NCBI GenBank assembly: GCA_002256705.1 | Contig: NQJI01000100.1 | Span: 1 to 10,567, forward strand | Reading direction: 5' to 3' | Origin: Methylococcaceae bacterium NSM2-1 | GTDB lineage: Bacteria > Pseudomonadota > Gammaproteobacteria > Methylococcales > Methylomonadaceae | DNA: 10,567 nt | In this document: piece by piece, positions 6,365-10,567 of the stretch | Position numbering within the stretch: the first letter of the stretch is position 1 | Layout: every line of letters begins with the position of its first letter | The notes under the pieces: model-generated | The model's database searches: none | Seen by the model: only the letters and a program-made list of their open reading frames with translations | Told to the model about the DNA's origin: nothing | Made by a program: the position numbers and the translations under genes

Positions 6365-7262
6365 TGCCCTGCAAATGCTGGCTGACTTTTTCGATCAACT
6401 GACTATTGAGAAACGTGCCTCTGAACACACGGTCAAAAGCTATCAGAGAGATATTAAACACTTAACCAACTATTGCCTGGAAAAGTCCATACACCACTGG
6501 GCTAATCTAAAGCAAAGCGACATCCGGGCACATATAGCCAGTCGTCATCGACAAGGCATCAGCAGTACAAGCCTGCAGCGAGAACTATCTGCTATTCGCA
6601 GTTTTTATAACTTTCTGCTAAAAAAACGCCTTGCTGACTGCAATCCGGCACAGCATATTAAAGCACCCAAGCAAGCCAGAAAACTGCCTAAAACACTGGA
6701 TGTAGACCAGATAAATGGTCTACTGGAGGCGGGCACAAATTCAGCTTTGGAAATCCGTGATCTGGCCATGTTTGAATTATTCTATTCTTCCGGCCTACGT
6801 CTTAGCGAACTTGCCGCACTTAATCTAACCGATGTTGATCTGCCTGATAACTCGCTTATTGTCCGCACAGGTAAAGGTGGAAAATCAAGGATATTACCTA
6901 TAGGCAGTAAAGCCGTTACGGCAATCAACAACTGGTTGCAACAGCGTTTAAAAAATGTTGCTGTCTCTGAATCTGCTTTATTTGTTTCTACACGAGGCAC
7001 ACGGCTCGGTCAACGCAGTATCGAGTTAAGACTGGAACAGTGGTGCAAAAAAAAAGGTATTGCAGAACATATCCACCCGCACATGCTAAGGCATTCTTTT
7101 GCCAGCCATCTACTCGAATCCAGCCAGGATTTGAGAGCCGTTCAGGAGCTGCTCGGGCACAGTAATATCAGTACGACACAGATATATACCCATCTTGACT
7201 TCCAACACCTGGCTGATGTTTATGACAGGGCACATCCAAGAGCCAAAAAAAAATCCGAATAG
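6354..7262 (+). CDS. xerC: Tyrosine recombinase XerC
   Basis: A 302-residue tyrosine recombinase. With XerD it resolves chromosome dimers at dif during cell division. The N-terminal SAM-like core-binding domain (about 8-95) carries SEHTVKSYQRDIKHL and LSAIRSFYNFLLKKRL. The catalytic domain has Arg149 (SSGLRLSEL), Lys174 (TGKGGKS), His243 and Arg246 (HPHMLRHSFASHL), His269 (LLGHSNIST) and the nucleophile Tyr278 (QIYTHLDF), so the site is complete. The length and the place after DUF484 favour XerC over XerD or a phage integrase. The ATG at 6354 overlaps the end of the DUF484 gene by 11 bases with only a weak GGGG-like site. It is the last gene of the block; 111 bases without an evident hairpin separate it from the next. 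Confidence 0.95.
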   Translation: MHADALQMLADFFDQLTIEKRASEHTVKSYQRDIKHLTNYCLEKSIHHWANLKQSDIRAHIASRHRQGISSTSLQRELSAIRSFYNFLLKKRLADCNPAQHIKAPKQARKLPKTLDVDQINGLLEAGTNSALEIRDLAMFELFYSSGLRLSELAALNLTDVDLPDNSLIVRTGKGGKSRILPIGSKAVTAINNWLQQRLKNVAVSESALFVSTRGTRLGQRSIELRLEQWCKKKGIAEHIHPHMLRHSFASHLLESSQDLRAVQELLGHSNISTTQIYTHLDFQHLADVYDRAHPRAKKKSE

Positions 7263-7373
7263 CCACTGGCTTCGTAAGCAAAAGATTTAAAAACCTGCTA
7301 ACATGTGACCAATTTTTCATACAAATCCAATCTGTTTTATCAATAAACACACCCTCTTTACAGGATACCGGAA

Positions 7374-8393
7374 ATGGCAGCAAGCGAAACACTGGACGAT
7401 ATAAAATCTAAAGGAATACTCTGGGGCTTTGGTGTTCTTGCCCTCGTAGTAGTGGTCATTCTCTTTATCCTGGGCGCGTGGTGGGGGAGCGAACCGGATC
7501 AGTTCAATATACAGGATGAAGCACTCAAGCGGGCAAAAGAAACCAATACCTCAGAAATACCCGTCGGTTATACCTATACCAACACGCTGGCTCATATCGC
7601 TGAAGTCCTGTTACATAAAAGTGGCGGCTACATCACTAATGATGTAGCCCCTCCTGGCGTGTTCCTCGACAATATTTCAAACTGGGAATATGGTGCATTG
7701 GTTATGTTGCGCGATGCCACAACTGCATTAAGAAATCACTTTGCCAGAGATCAGTCACAATCGGCCGAAGATCCTGATTTGGCAGTAGCAGAACCCTACT
7801 TTTATTACGAACACAATTCCTGGGCTTTGCCATCAACGGAAGCTGAATATCAAAAAGGTATTGATGCCCTGCATAAATATATGTCGCGCCTGCAAAAATA
7901 CGGCGGCCCAGTTAAAAAAGCTCAATTTTATTCCAGAGCAGACAATCTTTGGCAGTACACAGAGGTTGTGATAAAACGTCTGGGCGGCTTATCTACCCGA
8001 CTGAGCGCAAACAGTGCCGGCAACTATGGACCAGGGCTAACCGAGCTTGAGAAACAGGCAGCTGATGAAAAGGGAACACCCGTAACCAGAGTAACATGGC
8101 TGGAGGTTGATGATGTTTTCTATGAAGCTCGCGGCGCAAGCTGGGCTTTATTACATATTCTAAGAGCCATAAAACATGACTTTGCTGACATTCTTCTGGA
8201 TAAACGGGCAATGCGTACTGTTGATATTATGATTAAATCACTGGAAAATGCCTTGACACCTATTTTAAGCCCGATGATTTTAAACGGCAGCGGCTACGGC
8301 CTGTTTGCCAACTACTCCCTGTCAATGGCAAATTATATAGCTCGCGCTAATGCGGCAGCCCTTGATTTGCGTGACATTATGAATAGAGGTTAA
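7374..8393 (+). CDS. DUF2333 family inner-membrane protein
   Basis: A 339-residue protein matching the DUF2333 family of proteobacterial proteins without known function. A short cytoplasmic N-terminus precedes a single hydrophobic segment (about 15-36, with VLALVVVVILFILGAWWG). The rest is soluble and predicted periplasmic, mostly helical, with conserved-looking stretches VGYTYTNTLAHIAEVLLHKSGGY divided here into TYTNTLAHIAEVL (63-75) and KSGGYITND (77-85), then PPGVFLDN (88-95) and NWEYGAL (98-104). No catalytic motif is recognised. The ATG is supported by AGGA eight bases upstream. The DUF4389 gene starts 8 bases after its stop, so the pair is probably co-transcribed and may work together at the membrane. 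Confidence 0.85.
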   Translation: MAASETLDDIKSKGILWGFGVLALVVVVILFILGAWWGSEPDQFNIQDEALKRAKETNTSEIPVGYTYTNTLAHIAEVLLHKSGGYITNDVAPPGVFLDNISNWEYGALVMLRDATTALRNHFARDQSQSAEDPDLAVAEPYFYYEHNSWALPSTEAEYQKGIDALHKYMSRLQKYGGPVKKAQFYSRADNLWQYTEVVIKRLGGLSTRLSANSAGNYGPGLTELEKQAADEKGTPVTRVTWLEVDDVFYEARGASWALLHILRAIKHDFADILLDKRAMRTVDIMIKSLENALTPILSPMILNGSGYGLFANYSLSMANYIARANAAALDLRDIMNRG

Positions 8394-8401
8394 TTAATAC
8401 T

Positions 8402-8701
8402 ATGGACGAACAAATCAACTATAACCTGAAACAACTCAGTACCTGGAAACGGATTTTCTTCATGCTGGTTTTTGCCGCAATCGGGGCGCTGATCAGAATG
8501 ATACTTTGGGCAGTGATTATATTGCAGGTCGCATCTACGCTGTTGACCGGAAAAGCTAACCAGAATGTTCTAAGTTTCGGACGCAGCCTTTCGGTTTACA
8601 CTTACCACATACTGCTGTTCCTGACTTTCAACACTGAAACACTACCTTTTCCTTTTTCTGCCTGGAACCTGACCGCAGAACTGCACCTACCTGAAAAATA
8701 G
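8402..8701 (+). CDS. DUF4389 domain-containing membrane protein
   Basis: A 99-residue membrane protein with the DUF4389 pattern. Trp15-Lys-Arg comes before a long hydrophobic stretch (about 18-48, room for one long or two short transmembrane helices). Next is the family-like TGKANQNVLSFGRSLSVYTY (49-68), then HILLFLTFNTETLPFPFSAW. The family function is unknown; members often carry one to three such domains and sit beside lipid or envelope genes. A possible AGAGG site at 8385-8389 lies inside the end of the DUF2333 gene, 12 bases before the ATG, which hints at coupling. It converges on darP with a large inverted repeat between the two. Confidence 0.8.
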   Translation: MDEQINYNLKQLSTWKRIFFMLVFAAIGALIRMILWAVIILQVASTLLTGKANQNVLSFGRSLSVYTYHILLFLTFNTETLPFPFSAWNLTAELHLPEK

Positions 8702-8704
8702 GTC

Positions 8705-8748
8705 AAAGGTTCAAGGTAAATGGTTTATCACTTTTACCTTGAACCTTT
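8705..8748. terminator. Perfect 16-bp inverted repeat between convergent genes, probable bidirectional terminator
   Basis: The arm aaaggttcaaggtaaa (8705-8720) is the exact reverse complement of tttaccttgaaccttt (8733-8748), with a 12-base loop. The repeat fills the 58-base gap between the DUF4389 stop and the darP stop, the place for a shared transcription end. The stem is only moderately GC-rich and no long U-tract follows on either strand, so intrinsic termination may be weak. A copy of a dispersed small repeat is an alternative. Confidence 0.6.
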
Positions 8749-8759
8749 CTCCGCTACCC

Positions 8760-9362
8760 CTACTCATTTTCTAATTCATCTTCATTTTCAAAGTCAGCAT
8801 CATCTTCAGACTCATTTTCGCCTTCAACCTTTAATAAGTTTTTCAGATAGCGATACAACAATCTGGAAGATTTGGGCGGCTTGGCAGCTTCAGCTTCTTT
8901 TTGAGCATTACGTAATAGTTGCCTTAGCTGTTGCCGGTCCGCATGGGGATGCTCGTTGAGCAATTCCGCCAAGGCATCATTACCTCCGGCTACCAGCTTA
9001 TCTCGCCAGCGTTCAGCCATATGATGCTCTCTTACCGCATGAGCACTTTTGTTTTTCATGCGCGCCAATTTTTCTAAAATAGGCTCTACGTCTATTTTAT
9101 GGAGCTGACCGGTAATAAATTTCAATAGCCGTTTTCTTGCACCTTTGTGTGGCATTCCTGAGACTTCCACAACCGCTTTATGTATATTCTCGGGAAGCTC
9201 AAGATTTTGTAATTGAGCCGTAGACAATTCGGATATTTCTTCGCTTAATGCAAAAAGCACGGCCATATCCTTTTTTATTTGAGTTTTATTGGGTCGGACA
9301 GCGTAATAGACTATTTCGCCATTGTCATCATATTCGTATTCGTAGTCGTGTTCTTCACTCAT
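8760..9362 (-). CDS. darP: Ribosome biogenesis factor DarP (YjgA, DUF615)
   Basis: A 200-residue, highly charged helical protein of the DUF615/YjgA family. DarP associates with late 50S ribosomal precursors in E. coli and promotes large-subunit maturation. Recognisable parts are PNKTQIKKDM (24-33), a helical core with GARKRLLKFITGQL (74-87) and a second helical region with AERWRDKLVAGGNDALAELL (116-135), then HADRQQLRQLLRNAQKE (140-156). An acidic tail (about 180-200, Glu/Asp/Asn-rich) extends the C-terminus. The N-terminus is also acidic and Tyr-rich (EEHDYEYEYDDNGE). No strong ribosome site precedes the ATG. It is convergent with DUF4389. Confidence 0.92.
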   Translation of the reverse strand: MSEEHDYEYEYDDNGEIVYYAVRPNKTQIKKDMAVLFALSEEISELSTAQLQNLELPENIHKAVVEVSGMPHKGARKRLLKFITGQLHKIDVEPILEKLARMKNKSAHAVREHHMAERWRDKLVAGGNDALAELLNEHPHADRQQLRQLLRNAQKEAEAAKPPKSSRLLYRYLKNLLKVEGENESEDDADFENEDELENE

Positions 9363-9573
9363 CTTATATCAAACCATTACACACAAAAAATAACATCACA
9401 AAATCCAAAGGCATAATTAATCTTGCCCACTCCGATTTTGCATTTCAGTTTTATTCATTGCAGCCCTAATTCCAGGCCGCATCCAGAAAATAATCAACAA
9501 TACCATAGCGCTCCGCGGCAAACTTTCCCAGGTTAAAAATGCTTGTCTCATTGCCTCTTAGTAAAAATATGAC
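9363..9573. other. Spacer between darP and the glycosylase gene
   Basis: This 211-base stretch has no convincing gene. Immediately after the glycosylase TAG, the same minus-strand frame stays open for 35 codons (9573 to a TAG at 9468-9466) and reads IFLLRGNETSIFNLGKF, then AAERYGIVDYFLDAAWN. An overlapping 44-codon ORF in another frame starts with an ATG behind an AGAGG site and has a short hydrophobic stretch. Either could be chance or a remnant. The darP promoter should lie in the right-hand part. Confidence 0.3.
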
Positions 9574-10089
9574 CTACTTTACCACATGCTGTTTAATCAC
9601 TTTCCATGCTTCTACCTTTTGCTCAAATTTCAATGATGCATAGGCTGGACTTGTTGACGGCAGGCACTGATATTCAAGGTAAAAAAAACGATGATTTAAA
9701 GCCGGCAGAATCCGCTTTTGGTATAACTTTTCAGCCATTCTGCCATTAAAGAACACTCGCTTAATACGCTTATACTCGGTAAAAAAGCCCGCAAAGTCAT
9801 TTGTTCTAATCGTCGCCAACTTTATATTAGAATCTAAACTTCCCAATCGATTACAGCTTTGCAACACATCCCAGACAGCTATCCCATTTTCCATTAGTAT
9901 CTCTTTACGCCGCTGATAAGAAAGCTCAGGCTCCAAACCAAACAACGCGCTCATAATTGGCCAGAAAGCATTTCTTGGATGTCCATAATACTGCTGCCTG
10001 AACAATGAAGCCTCACTGGGAATAGATCCCAATATTAATACGCTGGCATTGCCCGAAACAATGGGGGCAAACCCATCTATATCTGACAT
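9574..10089 (-). CDS. DNA-deoxyinosine (hypoxanthine) glycosylase, uracil-DNA glycosylase superfamily family 6 type
   Basis: A 171-residue single-domain DNA glycosylase of the uracil-DNA glycosylase superfamily, closest to the hypoxanthine-DNA glycosylase group (family 6), which removes deaminated adenine from DNA to start base excision repair. The first motif is LILGSIPSEASLFRQQYYGH at 18-37. It is followed by PRNAFW, whose Asn40 matches the catalytic Asn position reported for that family. The second motif is LPSTSPA at 143-149. AVWDVLQSC (71-79) and RLGSLDSNI (81-89) are also family-typical. The length is normal and the C-terminal EAWKVIKQHVVK is a natural end. It diverges from rdgC with 89 bases between the start codons. 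The family is well supported; hypoxanthine over uracil preference is inferred from family. Confidence 0.88.
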   Translation of the reverse strand: MSDIDGFAPIVSGNASVLILGSIPSEASLFRQQYYGHPRNAFWPIMSALFGLEPELSYQRRKEILMENGIAVWDVLQSCNRLGSLDSNIKLATIRTNDFAGFFTEYKRIKRVFFNGRMAEKLYQKRILPALNHRFFYLEYQCLPSTSPAYASLKFEQKVEAWKVIKQHVVK

Positions 10090-10178
10090 GGTGTAGGCAT
10101 CATAAAATTTACTTTATTTTTATACCATTAAATTTGCGATAATGCACAGTCATTACTTTTATAGGATATCAGTTACCC

Positions 10179-10567
10179 ATGTGGTTTAAAAATCTTAGCG
10201 TTTTTCGTCTTACCGAAGCTTTCACCTTAGCACCAGAAGAACTGGAGCAAAAACTTGAACCTCTGTCTTTTCGTCCGTGCGGCCCTCATGAGGAGTTTAC
10301 TTTTGGCTGGACTTCACCCTTAGGAAAAACTGCACAGCAACTAGTACATAGCGCTAACGGTTTTATGATGCTATGTGGAAAAAAAGAAGAAAGAGTTCTG
10401 CCAACTGCAGTGGTTAATGAAATGGTTCAGGAAAAAATTCTTGAAAAAGAAGAGCAACAGGCGCGTAAATTGTCCAAAAAAGAGCGCACTGAAATCAAAG
10501 ATGAGCTTATCTTTGATTTATTACCTAAAGCCTTTACCTTTTCACGCAAAATATACGCTTATATCGA
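10179..10567 (+). CDS. rdgC: Recombination-associated protein RdgC, N-terminal part (cut by window edge)
   Basis: The first 129 codons of RdgC, a ring-shaped nucleoid-associated DNA-binding protein of about 300 residues that limits RecA access to double-stranded DNA. The start MWFKNLSVFRL is the family signature, followed by the typical FRPCGPHEEFTFGW (36-49), GFMMLCGKKEERVLPTAVVN divided as GFMMLCGKKEE (61-71) and RVLPTAVVNE (72-81), a charged helix with KLSKKERTEIKDEL and the LLPKAFTFSRKIYAYI segment where the window ends. An AGGA at 10163-10166 lies 12 bases before the ATG, a long spacing. GATAAT at 10138-10143 might be a -10 element but has no good -35. No break is seen in the visible part. 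Confidence 0.95.
   Translation, partial: MWFKNLSVFRLTEAFTLAPEELEQKLEPLSFRPCGPHEEFTFGWTSPLGKTAQQLVHSANGFMMLCGKKEERVLPTAVVNEMVQEKILEKEEQQARKLSKKERTEIKDELIFDLLPKAFTFSRKIYAYI

Noticed and set aside
6354..7262. The tyrosine recombinase as a mark of an integrated mobile element.
   Set aside because: Its position after dapF and DUF484 and its full XerC-like sequence show the housekeeping recombinase; no att repeats or phage genes are nearby.
8720..8959. Plus-strand ORF opposite darP.
   Set aside because: It is the antisense of the darP acidic tail and helices; the His/Phe/Ser-rich translation is the usual shadow of an acidic coding strand.

Overview
The window reads as a chromosomal segment of a gammaproteobacterium with a moderately AT-leaning genome. 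The lptM-lysA-dapF-DUF484-xerC block, a CysB that aligns closely with the enterobacterial protein, DarP (YjgA) and RdgC all point to that class. The DUF2333/DUF4389 membrane pair and the Hsp20/DUF2934 cluster would suit an environmental lineage such as Methylococcales, but that is an inference from gene content and not proved here.

Layout. Positions 1-1349 (minus strand) hold a stress cluster: a small DUF2934 protein, an intact cytosolic-type Hsp20 chaperone, and downstream a broken membrane-anchored Hsp20 with three frameshifts and two internal stops, which runs off the left edge. Positions 1362-1839 are mostly non-coding, with one small unexplained reading frame. A complete cysB (1840-2757, plus) follows. 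Positions 2754-3374 are a decay zone: the first ~31 codons of an ABC-transporter ATPase overlapping the cysB stop, an unassigned protein-like stretch, and on the minus strand the C-terminal end of a GxxExxY-family protein. Positions 3375-7262 (plus) are a compact block: outer-membrane lipoprotein LptM, the last step of lysine synthesis (LysA), diaminopimelate epimerase (DapF), a DUF484 protein and the XerC recombinase, with an ATGA overlap and an 11-base overlap at the last two joins. Positions 7374-8701 (plus) encode two membrane proteins, DUF2333 then DUF4389. They converge on darP (minus, ending at 8760) across a perfect 16-bp inverted repeat that is a good candidate for a shared transcription end. 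A family-6-type hypoxanthine/uracil DNA glycosylase (9574-10089, minus) diverges from rdgC (10179 onward, plus), which is cut by the right edge.

How it fits together. LysA and DapF act around meso-diaminopimelate, the branch point for lysine and peptidoglycan. LptM assists maturation of the LPS translocon. XerC resolves chromosome dimers. CysB controls sulfur assimilation. The glycosylase and RdgC are both DNA-maintenance proteins and share an upstream region. I see no prophage, CRISPR array, rRNA, tRNA or intact mobile element, and no convincing new system. The most informative non-routine content is the set of gene remnants at 1-462, 2754-2961 and 3058-3204, which sit outside the conserved blocks.
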